Assembly (NCBI RefSeq): GCF_025602895.1
Contig: NW_026516239.1
Coordinates: 127,001-191,000, forward strand
Reading direction: 5' to 3'
DNA: 64,000 nt
Source: Polychytrium aggregatum
Lineage: Eukaryota; Chytridiomycota; Chytridiomycetes; Polychytriales
The position numbers and the translations under genes are program-made. Shown one piece after another: positions 22,908 through 33,270 of this stretch. The first letter of the stretch is position 1, and each line of letters opens with the position of its first letter. The notes under the pieces were generated by a model. That model made no database searches and was not told where the DNA came from. It saw nothing but the letters and a program-made list of their open reading frames with translations.

Positions 22908-23895
22908 GGCGATGTGCTTGCAGGTGGTTGCGGACGATTGCGGACGATTGCGGATGCGATATGCTGGGGGGAATGTGGTCCGGGAAGAGCCTGGCGTACC
23001 GATGGGGGATGTGCCGGACAGGATTAGCAATGCGCGACGGGTGCTTCGTGGTGGATGCTTCGGGGATGACTGCTTCGTGATGAATGCCGCATGGCGGTGG
23101 GTGCATATATATACTCGCGGCGGCGGCGGCGGGTCGATCGGGATCCCAAATTTGCGCTTCTCTGGGTGGGAGAGAGGGCCTTGTCGGTGAGGACCGACGC
23201 TTCCAGCAACGGAAAAAATGCGCGGACGCTGCTGCTTGCGGTCGGGGGCGCAGAGGCCTTGATACCGCAGCAGCCGCATGGGTGCCGGACCGGGGATATC
23301 GCCCTTCGAGGGTGTCTTCAGAGTGTGTCCTGGAGAGTGTGTCTTCAGAGTGTGCCCCGGAGAGTATCCTCGAGAGTGTCTTCTCTGAGGGCGTCGTCTG
23401 GAGAAGCCCATGACAAAGTCTTGCAGACGGCATGACTCTTGCCTCTGTTGGACAAAGGGGCTGGTGGAGCAGGCGCACCGCTGATCCAGCCCCGTCGGCG
23501 CCGGCGGCGATAGAGGCCCCGGGCGATGTAGGAGCAGCGATGGATCGGGAGCAGCGTTGCCGGCGATCAGAGTAGATCAGAGTAGTTCAAAGCAGATCAA
23601 GATGGAGGTGCGAGTCTCGGATGACGAGCCAGCGCGATGAATCAAATGCTCGCCCAAGTATCGCCGGACATGGCAGCCGAGACGCTCCTCGGCGGCTCTC
23701 GGCGGCTCTCGGCGGCTCTCGGTGCGTCATCCTGACCTCGATCGGCACCAAGTCCAAGATCGCCTCGGTCGGAAGGATATCACCCGATCTTCATCACCAC
23801 GATCGCCATCAAGATCAACATCGGCAGCGACATAGTCGTCAGCATCGACATCGGCATCGGCATCGACACTGCCATCGCATTGCCAGCCAGAGATC
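22908..23895. other. Divergent promoter region with short repeats
   Basis: Lies between the start codons of the Ser-rich gene (minus) and the HExxH gene (plus). It carries an ATATATA stretch followed by (CGG)n near 23104-23135, three degenerate copies of a roughly 25-bp GTGTCTTCAGAGTGTG unit (about 23310-23385), and four copies of CTCGGCGG(CT) near 23690-23722. No gene supported. Confidence 0.5.
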
Positions 23896-24876
23896 ATGTC
23901 CGCATCCCGCCAAGACCCACTCGAAGAGCTGCAAGGCTCGCTGCAGTCGCTTGCCCTTGCCCAGTCACCAGCATCCTCTCCCACAGCGTCCCCGTCTTCC
24001 AAAAGGAAGGACACCAAGACCGCCAAGAAAGGCCCCAAGAAGGGTCCCAACCCGCTCAAGGCCAAGCTGCTGGCTCGCGACGCCCAGGTCCCTGCCGAGT
24101 TCCGGCCGCCGGCCGTTACCCTCCACCAAAATGTCCTCATCCTGATCTTTGCCGATCTCGATTCCCTCGAATCATCGCTGCTGCGGCCACATGTGGCATA
24201 CGAGGGCTCCCAGCTCAAGGGAAAGCTCAAGGGCGTCAACTTTCCAACGGAACACCTGGCCCTCTGGCTATCATCTCTATCCCAGTCTCAGTCTCAGCCA
24301 TCCCAGCCGCAATCTCAGCTGCCGGAGTCGCAACCTCAGCTGTCAGAGTCGCAACCTCTGTCGTCATTCCCGCCGCCATCACACGACGATCAGTCATCAC
24401 AGCGAGCACCACAATCAACAGACCCTGCTGCTGATGCCGGCGATTCCCCTGATCTCGGGCAAAGCCCTGCTCCCTTCTCTGCTGCCGAGTCGTGGATCCT
24501 GCAAAAGGTTGCCGAGCTGCAGCAGGCCGATACTGCTGCCCCGGACCAAATACCGCACTATCTAATTGCATCCCTGCGTGGAGATACCTCGACCATCCTG
24601 CACGAGTGGGCCCATGCTCAGTACTTTTTGAACGCTCACTACCGCCAGGAAGCCGAGCGAATCTGGGCCGACCTCGACGGCGACCTGCAGACGGCCGTTC
24701 GGAAGGAGCTTGCTCTGCGCAACTACAGCGACAGGGTCACCGTCGATGAGTTCCAAGCATACATTGTCGAGACGCCCTCCGAGTTCGGCAAGAAGTTTGC
24801 CAGTCGTCTCTCACTTGCACATAGAGCTCTCAAGGGCTTGCTTCCGCCGGCGCCTGCTCAAATCAGTCAACCATAG
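23896..24876 (+). CDS. Conserved-looking fungal protein with a HExxH motif, possible zinc peptidase
   Basis: Single exon, 326 residues, ATG at 23896. The first 60 residues are Lys/Pro/Ser-rich. Then comes a folded part (LHQNVLILIFADLDSLESS… HVAYEGSQLKGKLKG), a Ser/Gln/Pro-rich insert (about 128-190), and a second folded part. The latter contains ILHEWAHAQYFL, a HExxH motif at about residues 234-238, followed some 46 residues later by VDEFQAYIVE. HExxH with a downstream acidic residue is the zinc-binding signature of gluzincin-type metalloproteases. The spacing HExxH…DEFQAY and the short length suggest a fungal family I cannot name with certainty. No signal peptide or membrane segment is seen. 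Peptidase activity is inference; the motif could also be structural. Confidence 0.65.
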   Translation: MSASRQDPLEELQGSLQSLALAQSPASSPTASPSSKRKDTKTAKKGPKKGPNPLKAKLLARDAQVPAEFRPPAVTLHQNVLILIFADLDSLESSLLRPHVAYEGSQLKGKLKGVNFPTEHLALWLSSLSQSQSQPSQPQSQLPESQPQLSESQPLSSFPPPSHDDQSSQRAPQSTDPAADAGDSPDLGQSPAPFSAAESWILQKVAELQQADTAAPDQIPHYLIASLRGDTSTILHEWAHAQYFLNAHYRQEAERIWADLDGDLQTAVRKELALRNYSDRVTVDEFQAYIVETPSEFGKKFASRLSLAHRALKGLLPPAPAQISQP

Positions 24877-25439
24877 ACCCAGTAGATGAAGGTGAGGGAT
24901 GGTGCCATCGGTGTCGGGTAGATTTGCACGAGAACACCCGCATTTCGATGCACCGCCCTCTTGCCACTTGCATATTTTTTTACAATCATACAACCATGCG
25001 TCGCCCGTTACAGTGCGGGTACGAGAGGATGGTCAACACGAGCAAGTCGGTGGAGCAAAATGCGGCCCCGTTCATTTCCAACTTCGTACATTCAATCCAG
25101 AAACGGGATAGTCACTTGCTGGCATCAGCGACACAAGTCTGCCGAATTTGTATTGCCCCCAGTGAGCAAGCCATGCGATTGCTTCTGGTCCTGGCTGGCA
25201 ATCTCTTTGTGTGGTGCATTCACTCGACTCTCCGGACGACTCCATGGTGTATCAATATCAAGATACTCGGCCTTCTCCAGTCGCTTGGCTTTCCGGCACT
25301 GTGAGCACACCTGGAGATCGAGTCGCTTGAATCGCCGTGGCTGGGTGGTGTCCTTGATTCAAACACTGAATGGTCATGGCCAGTGCACGATGTTTTGAGG
25401 CAACAAATTATTTGTTCAGCGACGAAAGTCCGGGGTGTC
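24877..25439. other. Spacer holding the dispersed repeat, upstream of the truncated P450
   Basis: Between the HExxH gene and the first recognisable P450 codons. It holds the dispersed repeat at 25137-25334. The missing two-thirds of the P450 heme domain cannot fit here: the space is about 560 bp and no heme-domain sequence (B to I helices) can be read in any frame. Confidence 0.6.
25137..25334 (-). repeat. Dispersed repeat, copy 1 (degenerate coding fragment)
   Basis: The reverse complement of this segment matches 57841-58101 at about 80-85% by eye, with one roughly 60-bp length difference. On the minus strand it has an open frame, RLDLQVCSQCRKAKRLEK…AEYLDIDTPW, ending near TGGNTNSADLC. In the other copy this frame is broken. 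It therefore looks like a decayed multi-copy coding element or an element's end. I do not recognise the protein. Confidence 0.75.
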
Positions 25440-28400
25440 CCGGTATTTATTGGATTGGCTGTAATTGGGTCGTTTACATGATTGCCACCCATCCCGAGGT
25501 TGAGGAAAAGCTCCGCTATGAAATCGAGACTGTGCTTGCCAAGGGCAATGGCACCATTGACGAGAAGTCTGTCGGCGAGCTCAAGTACACCCTTGCCGTT
25601 CTCAAGGAGACACTGCGCGTGTATTCTTCTGCTCCTCGTACGTCCCTACATTGCATCGCTCGTGCACCCACATGAACAAGACAGTTTTGGTTGCGACAGA
25701 CACGTCGATCAAGATGCTGCCGGGTAATACGATTGTATTATGCAACTGATCAGCTTGGTGCTCTGCAACAGTTTTCACCAAACAATGCACTCGAGATACA
25801 TTTGTTGGACCCTACCTCATCAAGAGTAAGTTCGTGTGGCTGCATCACCACTAGGTCCATATCGCATTCGCCCATGGCTCACTGGCTTGTACCAGAATGG
25901 AGTTTTCCTTGCGACTAACAAGGTTATCTCTCCCGATCCGTGCAGAGGATACCTCCATTCTCTTCCACGCCATCAGCACCCACCGTAATCAGGCTGTCTG
26001 GGGCGCCAATCCTGAGGTGTTCAACCCCGACAACTTCCTGCCCCAGAACGAGTCCAAGCGTCCTCAGTACTCGTACATTCCCTTTGGAACTGGGTAAGTA
26101 CCTCGCAGTAGTTCCGCTCCCACCTTGGTACCTCAGTGTGTCTATTAGTCATGCCTGTGTGGATGTGCAGGGTGTGCAGGAATGCAAGACGTGAATTGCT
26201 GAGGCTGGGCTGCCTAATCGATAGAGCAACTGGTTGGTTGAGTGGATCTCTGACTGGGCGAGCAAGGTGTGTTGGCAACTGGCTCAATGGCGCACCTGCT
26301 GATTGATCCACATCGCCATGCTCGCTCTCTTGCCACTCCAGTCCTCGTGCCTGCATTGGCTCTCAATTCGCCCTGATCGAAGCCAGAATTGTGATTGCCC
26401 ATCTCCTGCACAACTTCAAGTTCACGATTTCCGATGACGCCGAGCCTGTCCTTCAGGTCAAGCTGGCCCTTCGTCCTCATGGAATTCGCGTCCACCTCAG
26501 CGAGCCCGGACCCATCGACCTCACCAAGGCCCCTGCTCCTGCCCCCGCTCCTGCCAGTGCCCCGGCTCCTTCTCCCAAAGTTACTCTGGATCTGGATACT
26601 GCCAAACCCGCCAGCTCCAACCGCAGCTTTGTTATCCAATCCGAGGCCGATCGACTCGATGTTGGCGAGGTCCTCGTGCTGTTCGGCACCAACATGGGCA
26701 CCAGCGAAGACGTAAGTTGTCCCCTTGCTCGCTCCGTGATCTGCGGCACAACGATATGCGTATGCCAAGTGTCTGACTGCCTCCTGTCCCAGGTCGCCCG
26801 CAACATTGCCGACTCGGCCGTCAAGCTGGGCTTCAAGCCCACTGTCGCTTCTCTCGATACCTATGCCAACGAGAAGCTCTTTGGCTTCAAGTTTGTCATC
26901 GTCGCGACCTCGACCTACAATGGTAAGCCGCCGTTCCCCGGCCCATCCTGTCGGTATCTCCCAGAGACAGCTAATCACAGCTCTGTGACCCTCTGGTGCT
27001 CCCAGGCAACCCACCCGACAATGCCAAAAAGTTTGCCAAGTGGATTTCTGCCCAGGGACAGAGTTCCCTCAAGGACACCATCTTTGCCATCTATGGCGTT
27101 GGAAACAAGCAGTGGAAGACCTACCAGGACTTTCCTCGTTTTGTCGAGACCTCCCTCGTCAACCTTGGCGCCACTCCTCTCCTGGAGCGCGGTGCCGGCG
27201 ATGTGGTATGTGGTTGGCTTATGGGGTGCAACTCGGCTGTGCGGGTATCGACAGTCCTTTGTTGATGGCACACCGATAGATGCTGCATCGTGACAGTCAT
27301 CCACGATGGGCATCTGACGAGCGACATACCCCTGATTGCTCTCGCACCCATTCTCTGTCTCTCGCGCAGGATGGCGACTTTGACACCGACACGCTCAAGT
27401 GGACCAGCCTCTTCTGGGCCAGCGTTGCCTACACCTTCAAGATCTCTGGATCAGATGTCAGCAACGTCGTTGATCCCTCGCCCGCCTCCAACAGCATCGA
27501 AGTCACCTGGGCTGGCAAAGCTACCGATGCGTTCCTGCAGAACTTCCAAAACTCTGACAACAATATCAGCAGCCACTTGGGCCGCTTTCGATACATTGTC
27601 AAGAGCAAGACCCTGCTTACCAAGCCCGGCGCTGTCAAGGATGCTTGGTCGATCGTGTTGGAGGTGAGTATGGATAACAAGCAATGCAGCAGATATGTTG
27701 ACGACGGTGATCCATGGCCCAACGCACCCCCACGATGAACGATGGTGAGTCTGATTCTGACCACTGACAATGGCGCAATCGCTGCATACAGATTCCCGCC
27801 TCCGAAACCAACAAGTACACTGCCGGGGACCACTTTGAGGTGTATCCCCGCAACACCGAGGAGGATATCCGCAGAATCCTGCCCAGTCTGGACTTGGCCG
27901 GCCACGGCATCGACGAGATCGTCAAGCTGTCCAACACCAACTCGATTGCCAAGCGCGAGCTGCAGATCTTTGACACTGAGATCCCCCTTCGCTACGTTTT
28001 CAACGGCGTCGACATTCGAACTGCCCCGACTCGCAACTTCCTCAAGTTCCTGTCGGGCTGCACCGAGTGTCCCCCCGAGAAGAACGCCCTCCTGCTGCTC
28101 GCCGGCACGGACGAGGCCTCGCTCCGAGCCTACACCGAGCAGATTGCCAAGACCAAGGCCTCCATCGCCGACGTGATCGAGCGCTTCAAGAGCCTTCGCA
28201 TCCCTCTTGGCCAGTTCCTCGAGGTGGGTCCCTCACGAACCATGTTGAACTGAGCTGAGCACAGACTGCGATCCAAAGCAGTGGCCAAGCAGTGGCCCAG
28301 AGCAGATACAGCAACGTCTGGGTGATAGCTGTCGACGGTGGCTGGTGCTGGCTGCCAATACTGACCACTGACCACTGTGCGAATATTCCAGAATGTTCCT

Positions 28401-29326
28401 CTCCAGAAGCCCAGACTGTACAGCATCGCATCGAGCAACCTCATCACCCCAACCACGGCCGAGCTCTGCATCGGCGTGCTGAACGAGGAGCACCACGACC
28501 TGAAGGGCCAGTCTGTGGTGTACAAGGGCCTGTCTTCCAACTTCCTCGCTGGACTCGAGGTCGGCGGCCCTCTCCTTGGCCACATTCGTCCTCACGGCTC
28601 GGCGTTCAAGCTGCCCGAGGATCCCAAGGCTCCCATTGTCCTGGTCTGCGCCGGCACTGGTACGACTTGTCTGGGAGACACGCAACGAGGACGGGGTGAT
28701 CAGATGGAGCGATCGGATAGAGTAGTGGTGTCTTGGGTGGGTGAGGATGTGTCCGGTGTGCTTGTGGGTTGTCGGATTTGACATGCCCTGCCAAGCAGGA
28801 TGGCTGTGGACCAAACTGAGAATCGCGCCTCCTGAGTGATTCGGTACCACCAACCAGATCAAATCACTGACTGCCGCTGTTCCTCCCAGGCTTTGCCCCC
28901 ATGCGGTCCTTCCTCGAGGAGCGCAAGGGCCTCAAGCAGAAAGGCGTCGAGCTCGGCGAGGCCACCCTCATCTTTGGCTGCCGCCATCCCGACCAGGACG
29001 CCCTCTACTCGAGCGAGCTGCAGGCCCACCTCGAGTCGGGCGTGCTGACCCGCCTCGAGTACGCCTTCTCTCGCTTCGGCGGCCAGAAGGAGTACGTCCA
29101 GACGCTGATCGTCAACAAGACCGATCTGGCCGAGCAGCTCTGGACCGGCATCAGCTCGCGCGGAGCCCATATCCTCCTCTGCGGCAGCACTGCTCTGGGC
29201 ACGGCCGTCCGCGAGAGCTTCGTCAAGATTGTCGAGCGCTTCGATGGCCGCGGCAAGGAACGAGCCGAGCAGTACATTGCTGCCCTGGCCGAGGCTGGCC
29301 GCTACGTCGTCGATGTCTGGGGCTAA
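25440..29326 (+). pseudogene. 5'-truncated CYP505-type P450/NADPH-P450 reductase fusion
   Basis: Recognisable exons: about 25440-25637, 25772-25825, 25946-26093, 26342-26711, 26793-26922, 27006-27205, 27370-27663, 27792-28223, 28392-28659 and 28890-29326. These fusions (P450foxy in fungi, BM3 in bacteria) hydroxylate fatty acids at sub-terminal positions. The heme domain begins only at the end of the I helix (MIATHPEVEEKL), then has the K-helix ExxR (LKETLR), HRNQAVWGANPEVF and the heme-Cys signature FGTG/PRACIG across an intron. An Ala-Pro linker follows. The FMN domain (VLFGTNMGTSED, TSTYNGNPPDNA), FAD domain (PRLYSIASS) and NADPH domain (CAGTGFAPMRSFLE, ending YVVDVWG) appear intact, with all junctions in phase. 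About 280 N-terminal residues, including substrate-channel helices and the I-helix oxygen-activating Thr, are absent. It is either a pseudogene or an expressed reductase remnant. Confidence 0.85.
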
Positions 29327-30121
29327 TCGCACCGCATCCAGCAAGCCAGTTTGCCCGACACGAGCATCTCGGTTGCCTTGCATGGGAAACCGCCCGCGGC
29401 CAGCAGATTCCGATAGAAGGAAATACATTTGGCCGAGCAATCCGCTGCCTTGCAACAGAATCGTGCCTGGCTGAGCTCGCTGCGGAATAGAAGAGGGGGG
29501 GGGATGGGTTGGGGCCGCAAACGATGGCCATCGCCACAGCCACTCGAATGGGGGATCTCGGATCTTGCTGATGCACTGCCCTCAGCGAGCCTGAAGTGGC
29601 ATCTGCCGCTCGACCCATCCACCGATAACACACATTCATGGTCATGATCCCCGCTGCACGAATGGTCAGAGTGAGCACGAAGGATCGTCAGAATGAGAGG
29701 GAATTGAGGGGGGGGAGCAATGCAAGGACCAGGAGCAGATTATGAATGGCAATTGCGGGTGCGGTCGCCCGCCTTTGTATTCGACAAGTTGTATATACAA
29801 GACAGATCTTGCTCTATAGAGACAAGGAAAGAGAAGAAGGGGGCAAACAGAATGGGAGTGGAATGCAGTGCAGAGATATATTACTGGAGGAATGGGAGAG
29901 TGGCTGGTTGCTGGGCAACAGAAGCAAGGCGTTGGTCGGGTTGACCAGGCCGCCAGGCAGAGGCTCGGTCTGTGTTGAGAAACACAGCATCCGACGGGGG
30001 ATAATTAGGTATGCAGGCGATAAACAGAAACAAGAGAACAGACAGGATCGGAATCGAATCCCCCCGGCTGTACGGACAGGACAAGGGTGGGGGAGATCAG
30101 CACAGGCGGCAGCGGCGGCGT
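29327..30121. other. Convergent 3' spacer
   Basis: Between the P450-fusion stop (plus) and the RNR2 stop (minus). Contains G homopolymers (29496-29504, 29711-29717) and an AT-rich stretch near 29790-29885. No gene or RNA supported. Confidence 0.5.
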
Positions 30122-31462
30122 CTAAAAGTCGCAGTCCAGAGAGAACTCCTTGGGAGCCGAGCTCATGACCCCCGACTTTTGGTACTCGCCCACGCGCTTC
30201 TCAAAGAAGTTGGTCTTGCCCTGCAGCGAGATCAGGTCCATAAAGTCGAAGGGGTTGGCAGAGTTGTAGTGCTTGTCGAGGCCGAGGGCAACCAGCAGAC
30301 GGTCGGCAACAAACTCAATGTACTGCTTCATGAGCTTGGAGTTCATGCCGATGAGCGCACAGGGCAGGGCCTCGGTCAGGAAGGTTTGCTCGATCGCGAC
30401 AGCCTCGGTGATGATCGCCAGGATCGTGCTCGGCGAGGGCTTGTTGTTGAGCAGGCTGAAGAGCAGGCAGGCAAAGTCGGTGTGCAGGCCCTCGTCGCGC
30501 GAGATCAGCTCGTTCGAGAAGGTCAGGCCGGGCATCAGGCCGCGCTTCTTGAGCCAGAAGATCGACGCAAACGAGCCAGAGAAGAAGATGCCCTCGACGG
30601 CGGCAAAGGCAACGAGACGCTCGCCAAAGCTGGCGTTGGCGTCGTTGATCCAGCGCAGGGCCCATTCGGCCTTCTGTCGGATGCAGGGGACTGGAGGGAG
30701 GCAGGCGGGTCAGCACCGGGGGTCCTTGTCTGTTCTGCGGAGCGCAGGCACATCGGCAGACGGACCGCATTCGAAGCAGCCAGCGGTCATGCGGTGGCAT
30801 CCGCCAAGCAAACAACATTGCAACGTACCATATTCGATCGCGTCAAAGAGGAACGATCGCTCCTGGGGGTCGCGGATGTAGGTGTCGATCAAGAGGGAGT
30901 ACATCTCCGAGTGGATGTTCTCGATCATGATCTGGAACCCATAGAAGCACCTGGCTTCGGGGATCTGCACATCTTGCGAGAAGCGCTCGACGAGGTTCTC
31001 GTTGACGATGCCGTCCGAGGCGGCAAAGAAGGCCAGGACCCGCGAGATGAAGAAACGCTCGTCGGCCGTCAGGCGGTCCCAGTGGGCAAGGTCCTTGGAC
31101 AGATCGACTTCCTCGACCGTCCAGAACGAGGCCTCGGCCTTTTTGTACATTTGCCAGACCTGCGGCGCAGAGGGCCAGCGGAAGGGAGCAGCATCAGCAC
31201 CAGGGTCGGCGTTGGCGCTGTTGATCGGTCGCGAACGCCGAACTGCGCAGTCGTGTTGGGCAGACAGCGCTTTTGCCGGTGCAGCAGCGATGAGGCAGCG
31301 ATGAGGCAGCGGTGGGCCAGGAGCCGAGCGGGCCAGTGCGGTGCCAGGACATACCTCGTTGTACTGGATGGGGAAGAGAACAAATCGCTTGGGGTTGGGC
31401 CGCAGGATGGGCTCGTCCTGGGTGTTCTTGGAGGCAGCGGGGACTTTCTTGACCATATCCAT
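30122..31462 (-). CDS. RNR2: Ribonucleoside-diphosphate reductase small subunit (R2)
   Basis: Three exons: 31462-31355, 31159-30829 and 30690-30122, 335 residues, phases consistent. R2 of class Ia ribonucleotide reductase makes the diiron-tyrosyl radical used to reduce ribonucleotides to deoxyribonucleotides. Visible family blocks are [45 protein letters not shown] (iron-ligand Asp), [18 protein letters not shown] (ligands Glu and His, radical Tyr in EMYS), [24 protein letters not shown] (ligand Glu) and [10 protein letters not shown] (ligands Glu and His). The C-terminal FSLDCDF is the tail that docks on R1. It is shorter than yeast Rnr2 (about 399) only because the variable N-terminal extension is nearly absent. 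All key residues are present, so it is the catalytic Rnr2-type subunit, not an Rnr4-type variant. Confidence 0.96.
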
Positions 31463-33270
31463 TGTGTGTGTGTGTGGAAGCGAGATCAACAGGTCGAGGC
31501 AGAAAGAAGGTGTGCAGGAGGTTGCGTGAGCCGGAGAGACAGGGAGTAGCGTTGGAGCAAGGGGGGCTGGCGAAGGCTGCTGGATGCGATGGGGTGTGGG
31601 AATGCAGGCGGGCCTGGGTCAGGTTGCTCTGGGTGTTCAATGGCAGCGTCGATGCTGCTGCTGAGGGCGGGGAAACGCTCCGACTATTTATACTTGGGCG
31701 GCTTCGCGTGTGTCACCTCTGTCCCACCCCCGCAGCGAAGTCGCCTGAAGGCCCCTCCACGCCAGCGCAGCCGGTCGCAGGCCGTGGGAACCGCTGCTGC
31801 CGGCCTCGTCCAGCGGGTCCGGCTTGCTGAAAGCGCTGCAGATGCCCGGACAGCCAGGCACTCCGCTGGCTGGGAGCTCCCGGGCAGATCCGGTGCTGCA
31901 TCGACTGCAGACCGGGCTCGCTGGCCACCGAGAACAGCCGACCCTGGCTCGAACGCCATTGGCTGGCGCGCGTCACACAGCCGTGAATGCGACGCGCTGA
32001 TTGGCCAGGGAGCTTCTCGCTTGCTCTCGCGGCTGCTCTCGGCACACGCGAGAAGGGCCTGCTGTCATTCTCCGCTGCGATGTCCTCCCCAAGCCGACCG
32101 CAAAATCGTGGGAAGAGGTGGAGATTTGGGCGGGCGGCATCCCGCCAGGCGTCCAGTCGACTTTGCAGAGGCGGGGGGGGGCAAAAGCGCCCGAGAATAG
32201 GCAGTCATCGAAGTCATTGTCACGCGTCGTGAGGTGATTGTTTCGTTCTCAATCAGCATCCCGAGAACGTCGCCGCCTGTGCAGAATGCAGCGGAAAAAC
32301 CGAAGCGGATGTGGCGTGATAGTCGATGGTACGATGCAGGAGTCAGACGTACGTCGATGGAGGAGGAGGAGGGGATCAAGTCCGAGGTTGGAGTATCGCA
32401 GTCAAGTTGTATCGTGGGTGATGCGCATATTACTCACTGGACAGTCAGATACGGCGAGCTCCCGCGAGGTTGCAGATTGGTCAAGTCGCCGGGATCGATC
32501 TGACAAGTTTTGCCAACGATGGTCGGCGTCTTGCCAGTGCGGCCTTGATATATCCGGGCATCGGCATTTGTACCCGCCGTCGTCGAACTTGAACTGCACT
32601 CAAGTGATACACGCAGGCCGGCTATGGGCGGTGGTATGTCAATTCAAGGCTGATAACGAGAGTGCGGAAACTTCGACCGGCGATGGGATCGTCTCGAGAG
32701 GCGCGGTAGTGTGCGTAAAACGACTCGGGACATTTGTTAATTCGATGGCCACTCTCCTCCGCGAGCATCCACGCCCATCACAGATACCCACTAGGCGAGA
32801 GCACTCGAACAGCGAGAGTGGGCTGTGGGGCGCCGCGGCCCGATCAGAAAGCAATCGGCCTCGTGCGATGAGTCACGGCATGCTGGAGGATATCCCCGTC
32901 GCTTGCATCCGAACGTGGGTGGATGGGAACGGCCATGGGACCGACCCCTGCTGAGCCGCATCGGAACACGCGATTCCATTGGCCCATGCAGTCACACAGA
33001 GGCCTTCGTCGTGCCACCCAGGCGCACCAATCGATGGCCGGCCAGCCTGCCCACACGGTTGACATGTCGGCTTCTCCTGGGCACTGGGCCACAGCCCCGT
33101 CCCTTGTCGCTGGCCAAGAGCAACGCTGCTGCTGATTCCCACGGTGTACAAGTCGACCAATCTCCCGATGGTGGGCCGCTGATGCATCTGACATATGTAG
33201 GGGCGATATATATTGGAGCATCACCCTTGCAGAGACTACAGATTCGACAGCGCAAATGCACTTCTTGCCC
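31463..33270. other. RNR2 upstream region and CAX 3' flank; possible hidden gene
   Basis: Holds the RNR2 promoter. A MluI cell-cycle box-like ACGCGT is at 32222-32227, and inverted CCAAT (ATTGG) motifs are at about 31958 and 31998. A minus-strand frame at about 32456-32640 (ADARIYQGRTGKTPTIVG, then CQIDPGDLTNLQPRG) ends at a perfect GTGAGT donor, so an unrecognised intron-containing gene may lie here. I could not connect it to other exons. Confidence 0.4.
32222..32227. promoter_or_regulatory. ACGCGT (MluI cell-cycle box-like)
   Basis: Palindromic ACGCGT, the MBF-binding element that drives G1/S expression of RNR genes in yeasts. It is about 760 bp upstream of the RNR2 ATG, farther than usual, and may be chance. 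Weaker ACGCGN variants occur nearer, at about 31990 and 32046. Confidence 0.25.

Noticed and set aside
30011-31549. 512-codon plus-strand open frame
   Set aside because: It is antisense to the RNR2 gene, whose exons, splice phases and catalytic residues are all on the minus strand; a shadow of biased codon use.
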